A stretch of DNA of 64,000 nt, taken from assembly GCF_022171985.1 (NCBI RefSeq), contig NZ_JAJVHF010000003.1, positions 434,001 to 498,000 of the forward strand, read 5' to 3'. The position numbers were made by a program, and so were the translations under genes. Shown piece by piece: positions 9,366 to 18,406 of this stretch (the stretch's first letter is position 1; the number at the start of each line of letters is the position of its first letter). The notes under the pieces are model-generated. The model had not been told where the DNA came from. It did no database searches and saw only the letters and a list, made by a program, of their open reading frames with translations. Origin of the DNA: Huaxiibacter chinensis (GTDB lineage: Bacteria > Pseudomonadota > Gammaproteobacteria > Enterobacterales > Enterobacteriaceae).

Positions 9366-10331
9366 ATGAGAGCGGTAAAAGTTTACGAAGAAGCCTGGCC
9401 ATTGCACAGTCCATTTGTGATCTCCCGGGGGGCCCGCAGTGAAGCCTGTGTCGTGGTAGTGGAGATAGACGATGACGGCGTCAAAGGCGTGGGAGAGTGT
9501 ACGCCGTATCCGCGATACGGTGAGAGCATTGCTTCGGTGATGGCGCAAATTATGACCGTGGTGCCTCTGCTGGAAAAGGGGCTGACGCGCGAGGCGCTCC
9601 AGAATGCGTTACCTGCCGGCGCCGCACGTAACGCGGTCGATTGCGCGCTGTGGTCTTTAGAAGCACAACGCCATCGCTACGCGCCCGGCACGGCGTATGG
9701 GCATCTCCTTCCGCAAACTGTCGTAACGGCGCAGACGGTCGTGATTGGTGAACCCTCACAAATGGCGAACAGCGCAAAAGCGCTGTGTGAAGCGGGGGCC
9801 ACCTTGCTGAAGGTCAAACTGGACGACCATCTGATTACTGAGCGGATGGTGGCAATACGTGATGCGGCCCCTCATGCAACGATTATTGTCGATGCCAATG
9901 AGTCCTGGCATAGTGAAGGGCTGGCGGCACGCTGTCAGCTACTGGCAGATTTAAACGTTGCCATGCTGGAACAGCCTCTGCCGGCGGATGACGATGCCGC
10001 GCTGGAGAATTTTATCCACCCGTTGCCGGTCTGTGCAGATGAAAGTTGCCATACGCGAGAGAGCCTGGCGAGCCTGAAAGGGCGCTATGAGATGGTTAAC
10101 ATCAAGCTTGATAAGACCGGCGGATTAACCGAGGCGCTGGCGCTGGCAAGCGAGGCGAAGGCGCAGGGTTTTGCCCTGATGCTGGGCTGCATGCTCTGTA
10201 CGTCAAGAGCGATCGGCGCGGCATTGCCTCTGGTGGGTATGGTCAGCTACGCCGATCTCGACGGACCAACATGGCTGGCGGTGGATGTGTCGCCAGCCCT
10301 GCATTTTACCACCGGGACGCTACACCTTTAG
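9366..10331 (+). CDS. ycjG: L-Ala-D/L-Glu epimerase
   Basis: A 321-residue enolase-superfamily enzyme (AEE). It epimerises L-Ala-D-Glu from recycled murein to L-Ala-L-Glu so that the dipeptide can be degraded. The muconate-lactonising subgroup residues are visible: Lys in LLKVKLD, metal ligands in VDANES, MLEQPL and CADES, and the second Lys in VNIKLDKTGG. The start at 9366 (MRAVKV) is chosen over an upstream ATG at 9312, because GGAGGAAG ends 5 bases before it and the E. coli protein begins MRTVKV. The gene ends by overlapping the convergent mpaA stop. With mpaA and mppA it forms a murein tripeptide recycling neighbourhood. Confidence 0.95.
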   Translation: MRAVKVYEEAWPLHSPFVISRGARSEACVVVVEIDDDGVKGVGECTPYPRYGESIASVMAQIMTVVPLLEKGLTREALQNALPAGAARNAVDCALWSLEAQRHRYAPGTAYGHLLPQTVVTAQTVVIGEPSQMANSAKALCEAGATLLKVKLDDHLITERMVAIRDAAPHATIIVDANESWHSEGLAARCQLLADLNVAMLEQPLPADDDAALENFIHPLPVCADESCHTRESLASLKGRYEMVNIKLDKTGGLTEALALASEAKAQGFALMLGCMLCTSRAIGAALPLVGMVSYADLDGPTWLAVDVSPALHFTTGTLHL

Positions 10332-11035
10332 GGCTGCCAGCGGAGCAGTCCGGTCATGGCTTTAAGGTATTTCTCGCTCGCTTCATCGGAGGAGACGGGC
10401 GGGAATTCTGCCGTGATACAGTGCAAGCCCAGGTCGGCACACCAGCTGCCAAAGGATCCTGGCGTCTCGTATCCTACGCTTGTCACCAGCGGCAGGGAGA
10501 ACGCTTCGGACAACCATTGGCCTAACGGCGTATGGCGCGGATCTTCAATACAGGCCAGCGGGTCATGGAAGGACACCACCCACGCAGGCTGCACTTTATG
10601 AATAAGCGCGCACAGTCCTTGCGTTTCGGGTTCTGAACCGGGAGTGTCACCCGTTAACAGGACCACGTCCCGCTCATCGGCGGCGCTGTTCCAGCGATAG
10701 ACGGTTTCACCTGCGCGCCAGTTCGCGGCCGGGAAGTTGCGATTAAGATCGACGCCGCGGGCATTTGCCCGTAATCCCAGCTGACAGCCATCCGGATTCA
10801 CGGTGAGTATGACATGATGACGGCGTAATTCCGGCGCCAGCGTTCGCAAGGCACAGGAGAGCGTCACGATGGACGAGTTTTCATCACCGTGTGTGCCCGC
10901 AATAATTAAGCCGCTATGCCGATCGGCCTGGGGAGCCGGAAACCATATCAGCGGGGCGCCTAAGAAGGAACGACCATAATGTTCAGTGCCTGGCGGGAAA
11001 GCGCCACGCTCCGTTCTGGGACGGGTCAGCGACAT
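10328..11035 (-). CDS. mpaA: Murein peptide amidase A
   Basis: A 235-residue M14-type zinc carboxypeptidase-fold enzyme that cleaves the gamma-D-Glu-meso-Dap bond of the murein tripeptide. Zinc ligands are His49 and Glu52 in GTHGDE and His157 in VSFHDP, and the likely catalytic Glu210 lies in TAEFPP. The NPDGCQLGLRANARGVDLNRNFP segment carries the substrate-binding Arg. No signal peptide is seen, in line with cytoplasmic recycling. Its last four bases overlap the end of ycjG on the opposite strand. It is divergent from mppA, whose product captures the same tripeptide in the periplasm. E. coli MpaA is 242 residues. Confidence 0.94.
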   Translation of the reverse strand: MSLTRPRTERGAFPPGTEHYGRSFLGAPLIWFPAPQADRHSGLIIAGTHGDENSSIVTLSCALRTLAPELRRHHVILTVNPDGCQLGLRANARGVDLNRNFPAANWRAGETVYRWNSAADERDVVLLTGDTPGSEPETQGLCALIHKVQPAWVVSFHDPLACIEDPRHTPLGQWLSEAFSLPLVTSVGYETPGSFGSWCADLGLHCITAEFPPVSSDEASEKYLKAMTGLLRWQP

Positions 11036-11219
11036 ACCTATTCCTGATAAAGAGACGATTTACTGGCAGTGTTGTGCAAAATTCGCCGTTAATCAAATAG
11101 TTTCACTCTTCGCGAATAATTGTCAGATATCAACTTTCCAGGCTAAGAAATTTGCATTTCGCTATTATGAAACAAATAATTACGCATCGTTCGCTACCCA
11201 TCATTTTAAAGGGGTTCTC

Positions 11220-12836
11220 ATGAAGCATCCTGTTTCGCTGCTCTGTTCTGCACTCTGGCTGTGTGGACTTTCTTCATTCACTTTTGCTGCTGACGTTCCT
11301 GCGGGTACCGTACTGGCAGATAAACAGGAACTGGTCCGTCATATCAAAGATGAACCTGCGTCGCTGGACCCGGCTAAGGCGGTGGGTTTACCCGAAATTC
11401 AGGTGATTCGCGATCTCTTTGAAGGGCTGGTGAACCAGAACGAAAAGGGCGATTTAGTCCCGGGCGTTGCGACCCAGTGGCAGAGCAGCGATAACCGTAG
11501 CTGGACATTCACGCTGCGCGACAATGCAAAGTGGTCCGACGGTACACCCGTTACGGCGCAAGATTTTGTCTACAGCTGGCAGCGTCTGGTTGACCCTAAA
11601 ACCACGTCGCCGTTCGCCTGGTTTGCCGCGCTCGCAGGGATCACCAATGCACAAAGTATCATCGACGGCAAGGCCGCGCCGGATTCGCTGGGCGTGTCGG
11701 CGGTGGATGCCAGAACCCTGCGCGTCCAGCTGGATAAGCCGCTGCCGTGGTTTGCCAATCTGACCGCCAGTTTTGCTTTTTATCCGGTGCAGAAAGCCAA
11801 TGTCGAAAGTGGTAAAGAGTGGACCCGCCCTGGCGCATTGATCGGGAATGGGGCCTATATCCTGAAAGACCGCGTGGTCAATGAAAAACTGGTTGTCGTG
11901 CCCAACACACACTACTGGGATAACGCCAAAACCGTGCTGAAAAAAGTCACTTTTATCCCTATCAATCAGGAATCGTCGGCTACGAAACGCTATCTGGCTG
12001 ATGATATCGACATTACTGAATCATTCCCGAAAAATCTGTATAAGAAACTCCTCAAGGATATCCCTGGGCAAGTTTATACTCCTCCGCAACTGGGGACCTA
12101 CTACTACGCCTTTAACACCCAGAAGGGGCCGACCGCCGATTCCCGCGTGCGCCTGGCGCTGAGCATGACCATCGATCGTCGTCTGATGGCGGAAAAAGTG
12201 CTGGGCACCGGTGAGAAACCCGCGTGGCACTTTACCCCAGATGTCACGGCAGGCTTTACGCCAGAGAAATCGCAGCTCGAAGAGATGTCTCAGGCGGAAC
12301 TTAACGCCCAGGCGAAAACCTTATTACAGGCGGCAGGGTATGGGCCGCAGAAGCCACTTAAACTCACCTTGCTGTACAACACCTCCGAAAATCACCAGAA
12401 AATTGCGATTGCCGTGGCGTCGATGTGGAAGAAAAATCTCGGCGTGGACGTCAAATTACAAAATCAGGAGTGGAAGACCTATATCGACAGCCGAAACACC
12501 GGCAACTTCGATGTTATCCGTGCTTCCTGGGTAGGGGATTACAACGAACCTTCAACCTTCCTGTCACTGCTGACCTCTACGCACAGCGGAAATATTTCCC
12601 GCTTTAACGATCCGGCTTACGATAAGATCATCAGCCAGGCCGCGATGGAAAACACCAGTGAAGCCCGTAATGCGGATTACAACGCCGCCGAGAAGGTGCT
12701 GGCAGAAAAAGCGCCAATCGCGCCAATTTACCAGTATACCAATGGCCGATTAATTAAACCCTGGGTCAAAGGGTATCCAATCAATAACGCGGAAGATGTG
12801 GCTTACAGCCGGACGATGTATATCGAAAAGCATTAA
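11220..12836 (+). CDS. mppA: Periplasmic murein tripeptide-binding protein MppA
   Basis: A 538-residue peptide-binding protein (SBP_bac_5 family) that captures L-Ala-gamma-D-Glu-meso-Dap and passes it to the oligopeptide permease. The signal peptide is MKHPVSLLCSALWLCGLSSFTFA. The mature protein has the OppA-type landmarks EPASLDPAKAVGLPE and GNGAYILKDRVVNEKLVVVPN. The ATG at 11220 is preferred because AAAGGGG precedes it and a signal peptide follows. The open frame continues upstream to 10986 but has no such features. OppA has the similar length of 543 residues, but OppA usually sits with its permease genes, and this gene sits beside mpaA and ycjG as in E. coli mppA. Confidence 0.92.
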   Translation: MKHPVSLLCSALWLCGLSSFTFAADVPAGTVLADKQELVRHIKDEPASLDPAKAVGLPEIQVIRDLFEGLVNQNEKGDLVPGVATQWQSSDNRSWTFTLRDNAKWSDGTPVTAQDFVYSWQRLVDPKTTSPFAWFAALAGITNAQSIIDGKAAPDSLGVSAVDARTLRVQLDKPLPWFANLTASFAFYPVQKANVESGKEWTRPGALIGNGAYILKDRVVNEKLVVVPNTHYWDNAKTVLKKVTFIPINQESSATKRYLADDIDITESFPKNLYKKLLKDIPGQVYTPPQLGTYYYAFNTQKGPTADSRVRLALSMTIDRRLMAEKVLGTGEKPAWHFTPDVTAGFTPEKSQLEEMSQAELNAQAKTLLQAAGYGPQKPLKLTLLYNTSENHQKIAIAVASMWKKNLGVDVKLQNQEWKTYIDSRNTGNFDVIRASWVGDYNEPSTFLSLLTSTHSGNISRFNDPAYDKIISQAAMENTSEARNADYNAAEKVLAEKAPIAPIYQYTNGRLIKPWVKGYPINNAEDVAYSRTMYIEKH

Positions 12837-12846
12837 GCCAGACAGG

Positions 12847-12870
12847 AAAAAAGCCCGTCAGAGCACGGGC
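12847..12870 (-). terminator. Minus-strand intrinsic terminator
   Basis: Stem GCCCGT/ACGGGC with a 6-base loop is followed on the minus strand by six U residues. It would end the small minus-strand gene at 12996-13136. On the plus strand it could also close mppA, though without a T tract. Confidence 0.6.
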
Positions 12871-12995
12871 AAAATCATTCAGTATGGATTGATTCGTTAT
12901 CCTCTTAACAGAGGGTAACGCGGCAATCTTACGGAAGGGACTACCCGGTGAAAAGCTGACAAATCCGGTAGGTGAGAAAGCGGACTGAATGTGCG

Positions 12996-13136
12996 TCAGG
13001 GCGCGCTGATGGACGGGTAAAGGCTGTTTTCAAGATAACCCACCAGCAGCCAAATCTGATCGCTGAATATGAACCACAGACCAAAACTAATCACGCACAA
13101 AATAATTAAGATGAGTATTGCTTCCGTTTTTCCCAT
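12996..13136 (-). CDS. Putative small membrane protein, 46 aa
   Basis: A short frame reads MGKTEAILILIILCVISFGL and continues for 46 residues. One hydrophobic helix (about residues 6-25) is followed by a semi-polar tail ending SISAP. The only possible start is the ATG at 13136, since an in-frame stop lies just upstream. The ribosome-binding site is weak (GGGTGGG, about 12 bases away). A minus-strand terminator with six U residues lies about 125 bases downstream. I do not recognise the family. The predicted membrane helix and the matching terminator argue for a real gene, and the poor ribosome-binding site argues against. Confidence 0.45.
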   Translation of the reverse strand: MGKTEAILILIILCVISFGLWFIFSDQIWLLVGYLENSLYPSISAP

Positions 13137-13210
13137 TGCAGAATGCTACCCACCCGATCGTTGATATTCAGGCGGGCATTGTAACCCAGGCTTTATTCAT
13201 TACGCCAGTT

Positions 13211-14443
13211 TCAGGCCGCGAGCACTTTATTGCGACCATCGCCTTTCGCACGATAAAGCGCATCGTCAACGCGTTTGAAGAGATCGTCAATATTTTCATC
13301 GGCATTATGCCGTGCGACCCCGATGCTGACCGTAAAGCGGGGAAGGCCCGGAAGGGTTATTCTGGCAACGGCGGCACGGATATTTTCTGCTAACTGCATG
13401 GCGGTATCAAGCGTAGTGCGCGGCAGCAGAATCACGAATTCCTCCCCACCCCAACGGAAGACAAAGTCCTCTTTTCGGCTGCACTGTTCGAGCGTGCGCG
13501 CCAGCGAGATAAGCACTTCGTCGCCCTTGAGGTGACCGAACACGTCGTTGATATTTTTAAAATGGTCCGTATCCACAAGCAACAAACTGAACTGCTGTTG
13601 AGCAGGAAGCTGTGCCGGATTCGTCTGTTCGGTAATCAGGTAAAACTGCCGACGGTTAAGCAGTCCCGTCATGGCGTCACGAAGGGCCGCATGCTCCAGT
13701 TCCCTCTCCAGTCTTTTCTGTTCGGTAATGTCATGAATGATGCAAAGCATCAGCTTCTCACCATAAATTTCAATAGGACCGGCGTACGTTTGCACGTGAC
13801 GGGTGGAACCATCAGCAAGCCGATGGACGAAGTTAAGTGGTTTGTGTCCTCCGGGAAGACGGGCGATTTCGGTCATCATGGGCAGAATATTGCGCCCCAG
13901 CGTATTGATTTCCCAGGTATGTTTACTGCACATATCTTCGGCCGAGTAGCCATAAAAGTTCAGCGCAGCGAGATTGGCATCGACAATCTGCCCGTCGCGG
14001 CCCGGATCGATTAACAGCATAGGGGCGGAGCTGGTCAGAAAGAAACGCGCAAAAAAGCCCTGTTTCTTTCGCTGGTAGGTAGCGGAACGACTGGCTTTTA
14101 GGCCGGCTGTCGCCTGGCTGGCGATGCCTTCAAATACAATGACATCCCCGAAACCCTCATAATGGGTGAGGGCAAGGCGGCAGCAGAGCGTGGCTTCCCG
14201 ATCCTGACGGAAAACCGTCCAGATTTCGACGATATCCATTTTCGATTTGAGGTCCGGGACATACATGTTCAGAAGCGTTTGCGCACTGGCGGAGTAGAGA
14301 CCATTGCGCATCTCGTAAAGCGTTTTCGATTGCATGAGGTCTTTCGCCGCCGTGTTGGCGAAAAGAAGATGCTCTGAAGCTGGAGAGACCAGCCAGACAG
14401 GTGTCGAGATTAAATTCAGCGCGGCGAAGTTATCTTGCGGCAT
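13211..14443 (-). CDS. dgcM: Diguanylate cyclase DgcM (PAS-GGDEF)
   Basis: A 410-residue protein, the same length as E. coli YdaM/DgcM. The N-terminal 120 residues form a PAS-like sensor. A second PAS with PAC follows (about 130-250, LLIDPGRDGQIVDANLAALNFYGYSAEDM). The GGDEF domain is complete, with active-site motif RWGGEEFVILLPR and the metal-binding DTDHFKNINDVFGH, so it should make cyclic di-GMP. In E. coli, DgcM acts with PdeR and MlrA to switch on csgD and curli. The protein has no membrane segment. An MHYT-GGDEF-EAL gene lies immediately upstream on the same strand, which may oppose or tune its output. Confidence 0.93.
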   Translation of the reverse strand: MPQDNFAALNLISTPVWLVSPASEHLLFANTAAKDLMQSKTLYEMRNGLYSASAQTLLNMYVPDLKSKMDIVEIWTVFRQDREATLCCRLALTHYEGFGDVIVFEGIASQATAGLKASRSATYQRKKQGFFARFFLTSSAPMLLIDPGRDGQIVDANLAALNFYGYSAEDMCSKHTWEINTLGRNILPMMTEIARLPGGHKPLNFVHRLADGSTRHVQTYAGPIEIYGEKLMLCIIHDITEQKRLERELEHAALRDAMTGLLNRRQFYLITEQTNPAQLPAQQQFSLLLVDTDHFKNINDVFGHLKGDEVLISLARTLEQCSRKEDFVFRWGGEEFVILLPRTTLDTAMQLAENIRAAVARITLPGLPRFTVSIGVARHNADENIDDLFKRVDDALYRAKGDGRNKVLAA

Positions 14444-14532
14444 AGATTTTTCTCAATCATTGGCACCGTTGCATTGGTCATAGCGTAATAAATACGTATG
14501 GGCCTTTCATGAACATACGCCAGTTAATCTCA

Positions 14533-16662
14533 TCAGGCATGATTTTTTTGTGAATTAATCGAGTATTCCACATGATTTTTACCAATGGGTATAATTTGTT
14601 TCCCCGTTCGGTCCTGTAATACCAGCCAGGGAACTTGCTGTGCGGGGAGCGGACGGGAGAAAAGATATCCTTGCAAATAATCACACCCCAGCTCTGCCAG
14701 CAGCTGCCGTTGCGCTTCTGTTTCAATGCCCTCCGCCACGACGTTCATTTCCATTGTCCGCGCAACATGAATAATCGTTTCCACTATCTTACGGTTTTTC
14801 TCATTGATCAGAATGCCATCGATAAAGCTTTTATCGATCTTAAGTTCCCGTGCAGGAAGGACATTTAACATCAACAGATTAGAGTAACCGGTACCAAAAT
14901 CATCAATGGAGACGGTAAAACCAGCTTCATTAAACTGGTTTAACAACTCGATACTCCGCTCCAGGTTTTTAAGCGCGGTGCTTTCCGTGACTTCCAGAAT
15001 TAAGCGGGAGGGTTCGAGACTGTATTTTTTCATGGCACCGGAAATTACGTCGAAAATATCCTGTTGCTCAAACTGAATTGGCGATAAATTAAACGACAAC
15101 GTCCATTGACCAAATCCTTGCTCCGTCCAGAAGCGTAGCTGCCGACACGCCTGATCGATCGCCCAAACGCCGACCGGAATAATCAACCCTGTTTTCTCCA
15201 TCGACGGCAGAAATACCCCGGGAAGTAATACGCCTTGTTCTGGGTGGTGCCAGCGTATCAGGGCCTCAAAACCGTGAATCTCGTGTTCCGAAGCCAGATA
15301 GGTGGGTTGATACCAGAGTTCAAACTGCTCGCGCTCCAGCGCCTTGCTCAGATCCTGCAAAAAGTGCGGCTCGGCCGACACCGTCTTAGACATTTCCGGG
15401 CGATAGATGGCCCAGCCGTTGCGGCCTTCCTGCTTGATATGGTGCATTGCGGCGTCGGCGTTAAATTTCAGTTCATGCAGCGTTTCGCCATGCTGAGGAT
15501 ACAGACTCACGCCCACGCTCAGGGTCAGATTGAGCGTATGGCCGCAAATCGAGAAGGGGCGTCGAATATCATCCAGAAGCGTCATCGCAAGGGACGCGAT
15601 TTTTTCATCATCACTCTCCGGAAGCAGCAAAATAAACTCATCGCTGCCCAGCCTTGCCAGCGTCATCCCCGGTGAGAGTCGGGAGGTAATACGCTGTGCG
15701 ACGCTGATTAACAGTTCATCTCCGACATAGTGGCCCCAGGCATCATTCACCAGCCTGAAGTGATCGATATCGAGAAACAGGACGGCAAACTGCTTCTTCG
15801 TCAGGAGGGCCGTGTGCAGGCAGTCCTGCAAATTCAAATCCATCTGCTGGCGATTCGCCAGCCCGGTAAGGGCATCAAATCGCGCCTGAAGCTCCAGCTG
15901 CTTATTCAGCTGTCGAAGATTCTCCGTCAGGCGGTTCGTTCGACGGTGTGAGTCCACCATGGAGATAATCAACATGATACCCAGTAGTATCAGCGTCGTG
16001 GCGCAGACCCATACTGACAGGCCAAACTCACTTACGCCTCCCGGCATGCTGTGAGGGCTGTGGGGAAAGTGTGCCGCGTACATGCCCGTATAGTGCATGG
16101 CGCAAATGGCGACGCTCATCAGAATGGCGGCGGCAATTCGGTTAATCAGAACACCTTTATGCTTATGGCGAAGATGAAAAGCCAGCCACAGCGCAGCGCC
16201 GGAAGCCAGGACAGCAATCACCACCGAAAGCGATACCGCAGTCTTGTTCCAGCGAATACTGTCGTCAAACATCATGGCAGCCATTCCCAGATAGTGCATG
16301 GCGACAACGCCAGAGCTCAGGATTAAGGTGGAAATAAAGAGGCGAGAGCGAGAGAGAGAACTCCGTCGTACCGCAATATTGAGTGCGGTGGTGGCAGCAA
16401 GAATGGCTATACCCAGCGAAGCTAGCGTGAGCCAGACTTCATAGTGCATGCTCACAGGCATTTGCATCGACAACATGCCGATAAAATGCATCGCCCAAAT
16501 GCCAATGCCTAAGGTCATTCCACCTGCAATGCGCCAGAACAGGGCCGCCAGACGGCTGGCGTCGGATATCTTACCCGCGCTGTCCAGCGCAACAAAAGAA
16601 GCAATGAAGGCCACCAGGAATGAGATGACAATGAGTACAGGGTTCCACGTAACATCCAGCAT
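14533..16662 (-). CDS. MHYT-GGDEF-EAL membrane protein, probable c-di-GMP phosphodiesterase
   Basis: A 709-residue protein. Seven hydrophobic helices fill residues 1-235 and carry three MHYT signatures, MHFIGM (58-63), MHYLGM (122-127) and MHYTGM (189-194). These are proposed to bind copper and sense O2, CO or NO. The GGDEF domain (260-420) has a degenerate signature, GSDEF at 339-343, so cyclase activity is doubtful. The EAL domain has all main residues: FEALIRW, FNLSPIQF, EVTES, DDFGTGYSN, KIDKSF and AEGIETEAQ. The likely net activity is hydrolysis of cyclic di-GMP. It is co-directional with dgcM 89 bases downstream. I do not recognise a K-12 equivalent at this position. Confidence 0.88.
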   Translation of the reverse strand: MLDVTWNPVLIVISFLVAFIASFVALDSAGKISDASRLAALFWRIAGGMTLGIGIWAMHFIGMLSMQMPVSMHYEVWLTLASLGIAILAATTALNIAVRRSSLSRSRLFISTLILSSGVVAMHYLGMAAMMFDDSIRWNKTAVSLSVVIAVLASGAALWLAFHLRHKHKGVLINRIAAAILMSVAICAMHYTGMYAAHFPHSPHSMPGGVSEFGLSVWVCATTLILLGIMLIISMVDSHRRTNRLTENLRQLNKQLELQARFDALTGLANRQQMDLNLQDCLHTALLTKKQFAVLFLDIDHFRLVNDAWGHYVGDELLISVAQRITSRLSPGMTLARLGSDEFILLLPESDDEKIASLAMTLLDDIRRPFSICGHTLNLTLSVGVSLYPQHGETLHELKFNADAAMHHIKQEGRNGWAIYRPEMSKTVSAEPHFLQDLSKALEREQFELWYQPTYLASEHEIHGFEALIRWHHPEQGVLLPGVFLPSMEKTGLIIPVGVWAIDQACRQLRFWTEQGFGQWTLSFNLSPIQFEQQDIFDVISGAMKKYSLEPSRLILEVTESTALKNLERSIELLNQFNEAGFTVSIDDFGTGYSNLLMLNVLPARELKIDKSFIDGILINEKNRKIVETIIHVARTMEMNVVAEGIETEAQRQLLAELGCDYLQGYLFSRPLPAQQVPWLVLQDRTGKQIIPIGKNHVEYSINSQKNHA

Positions 16663-17107
16663 TATGCAATCCCACGCTAAAAGGTTGTAGAGGTTGTCTG
16701 CCGAACCCGACTAACCGCTAAGTTGTCATGCTTCATTTAAAATTAAAACAGGAAGACTTGCAAACCGCCGGCTAATGCAAATGGAAAATATTTTAATGCT
16801 TGATATATTATATAGGCCATAACTTAAGCATTGCTAAACATTATAATCAATTGTTCCCTGCTGTGCTTAATTTTTATCTTACGGAGCGGTGGAAAAATGG
16901 CCCCGTTATGTTTTCTCATTATGAGAATAAATGCCTTCTCGCGCATGTTATTCTGGTGTTATTCCGCCAGCATAGCGAATGTGCTTACTTAAGTTAAATT
17001 CGCCGACTCTGCTCGTGAAGAGCAAAAGGGCTATAAAATGTGGTGGAAAAAGGTATTTAGAATGCTATAAACAGTACACCTCTGGAAATGTGTGGTCGGG
17101 ACGAATT
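16663..17107. other. Divergent intergenic region, MHYT-EAL gene / chemoreceptor gene
   Basis: About 445 bases of AT-rich DNA separate the divergent start regions. It must hold both promoters. I could not pick a convincing sigma-70 or sigma-28 pair. Short open frames here (for example 16800-16997) have no ribosome-binding site and no recognisable product. Confidence 0.5.
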
Positions 17108-18235
17108 ATGCTCAGAAATGTTAGCGTAAGAACCTTTATTGTTTACTTTTTCCTTTCCGTTTTATTAATTATTGATGGGCTGATACTCGCATTATCGAAA
17201 AACACCTTACTTTTTATTGCGGTAAATATCGTTAATGTCCTGGCCATTCTCCTGCTCTGGGGTTACATGACAAAATATCTTGTGACGCCGATCAATACTG
17301 TGAAAAAAAGTATTGAAGAAGTCACGTCGGGTAATTTAGCCGTTTCGATTCCAGAATTTGGCAATAATTGCGCAGGCAGGCTTATTCCCGGGATCAATAA
17401 CTTATCAAGCAATATTGCGACTCTGGTTCGGGAGATCAGAGCCTCGTCACATACGGCGATGACGCTTTCAGAACAGCTTTCGTCCCGCAGCGAGCAGTTA
17501 TCGGTCAAAACAGAGCAACAATCCGCATCGTTAATCCAGACCGCAGCCAGCATGGAGCAAATGGCCGCCAGCACGCGAAACAATGCCGACAATACGCGAA
17601 TGGCCAGCGAGCGGGCCAGTCAGGCGACCGTTCAGGCGAGTAAAGGGGGCGAGCTGATGGGGCAGGTGGCGCACAATATGCAGTCCATCACCGAGTGCGC
17701 ACAGCAGATGACAGAAATTATCAGTCTGATCGATGGTATCGCTTTTCAGACCAACATCCTGGCCCTTAATGCGGCCGTCGAGGCGGCGCGAGCCGGGGAT
17801 CATGGTAAAGGGTTTTCCGTTGTGGCGGGTGAAGTGCGTAACCTGGCCCACCGTAGCGCCGAGGCGGCAAAAAGCATCAAGTCGTTAATTGAGGTGACGA
17901 GCAATAACGTGACCCAGGGCGTGACGATCGTCTCCGAAGCGGAACAAAACATGCAAGAGATCGTGAAGGGATCCGGGCAGGTCAGTAAATTGATGGACGA
18001 AATTTCTGCCTCGACGGCAGAGCAGGAAAAAGGCATCTCGCAAATTACGCAGGCATTATCAGAGCTTGAGCGGGTGACACAGAGTAACGTTGCGATGGTC
18101 GACGAACTCTTCGGATCGTCTGATGTTCTCAAGAATCAGGTCATTGAATTACAAACGCGTACCCGTAACTTCAGACTGGAAGGCGGTAACCCGTCCGATT
18201 CGCACGATCCTTTTCCTCGTACCTCACTTGCCTGA
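17108..18235 (+). CDS. Methyl-accepting chemotaxis protein without a periplasmic sensor
   Basis: A 375-residue chemoreceptor-like protein. Two membrane helices (about residues 9-29 and 33-54) are separated by only a few polar residues, so there is no periplasmic ligand domain. A HAMP domain (55-108) and a standard signalling hairpin follow. The tip sequence SLIDGIAFQTNILALNAAVEAARAG contacts CheA and CheW. The C-terminus (NPSDSHDPFPRTSLA) lacks the NWETF pentapeptide that tethers CheR/CheB. The start at 17108 is placed just before the first membrane helix; the frame is open from 16979, which would add 43 unlikely residues. The input may be a membrane or cytoplasmic property. The truncated form could also derive from loss of the sensor domain. 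Confidence 0.85.
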   Translation: MLRNVSVRTFIVYFFLSVLLIIDGLILALSKNTLLFIAVNIVNVLAILLLWGYMTKYLVTPINTVKKSIEEVTSGNLAVSIPEFGNNCAGRLIPGINNLSSNIATLVREIRASSHTAMTLSEQLSSRSEQLSVKTEQQSASLIQTAASMEQMAASTRNNADNTRMASERASQATVQASKGGELMGQVAHNMQSITECAQQMTEIISLIDGIAFQTNILALNAAVEAARAGDHGKGFSVVAGEVRNLAHRSAEAAKSIKSLIEVTSNNVTQGVTIVSEAEQNMQEIVKGSGQVSKLMDEISASTAEQEKGISQITQALSELERVTQSNVAMVDELFGSSDVLKNQVIELQTRTRNFRLEGGNPSDSHDPFPRTSLA

Positions 18236-18248
18236 CGGATATTCGGGA

Positions 18249-18278
18249 GCGTAACGCACGATTATCCGGGCGTTACGC
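18249..18278 (+). terminator. Possible hairpin after the chemoreceptor gene
   Basis: A 9-bp perfect stem (GCGTAACGC/GCGTTACGC) with a 12-base loop lies 13 bases past the stop codon. There is no T tract, so intrinsic termination is uncertain. Confidence 0.35.
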
Positions 18279-18406
18279 CTCACTCGCCGCGACTCAACAC
18301 TCAATACGTTTCATGAACAAATTCAGCGCCATGCTAAAGAGAAATATTGATTAACCCACCGCGATGGCTAGACTGACAACGTTGATTGCGAAAGGGTGGA
18401 GGCGCT

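Noticed and set aside
10986-11219. N-terminal extension of mppA to an upstream start
   Set aside because: The signal peptide begins at 11220 behind a ribosome-binding site; the extension covers the divergent promoter region.
16800-16997. 65-codon frame in the intergenic region before the chemoreceptor gene
   Set aside because: No ribosome-binding site and no family pattern in an AT-rich promoter region.
16983-17009. Possible sigma-28 (flagellar) promoter with GCCGACTC as -10
   Set aside because: The required TAAAGTTT-like -35 at 11-base spacing is absent.
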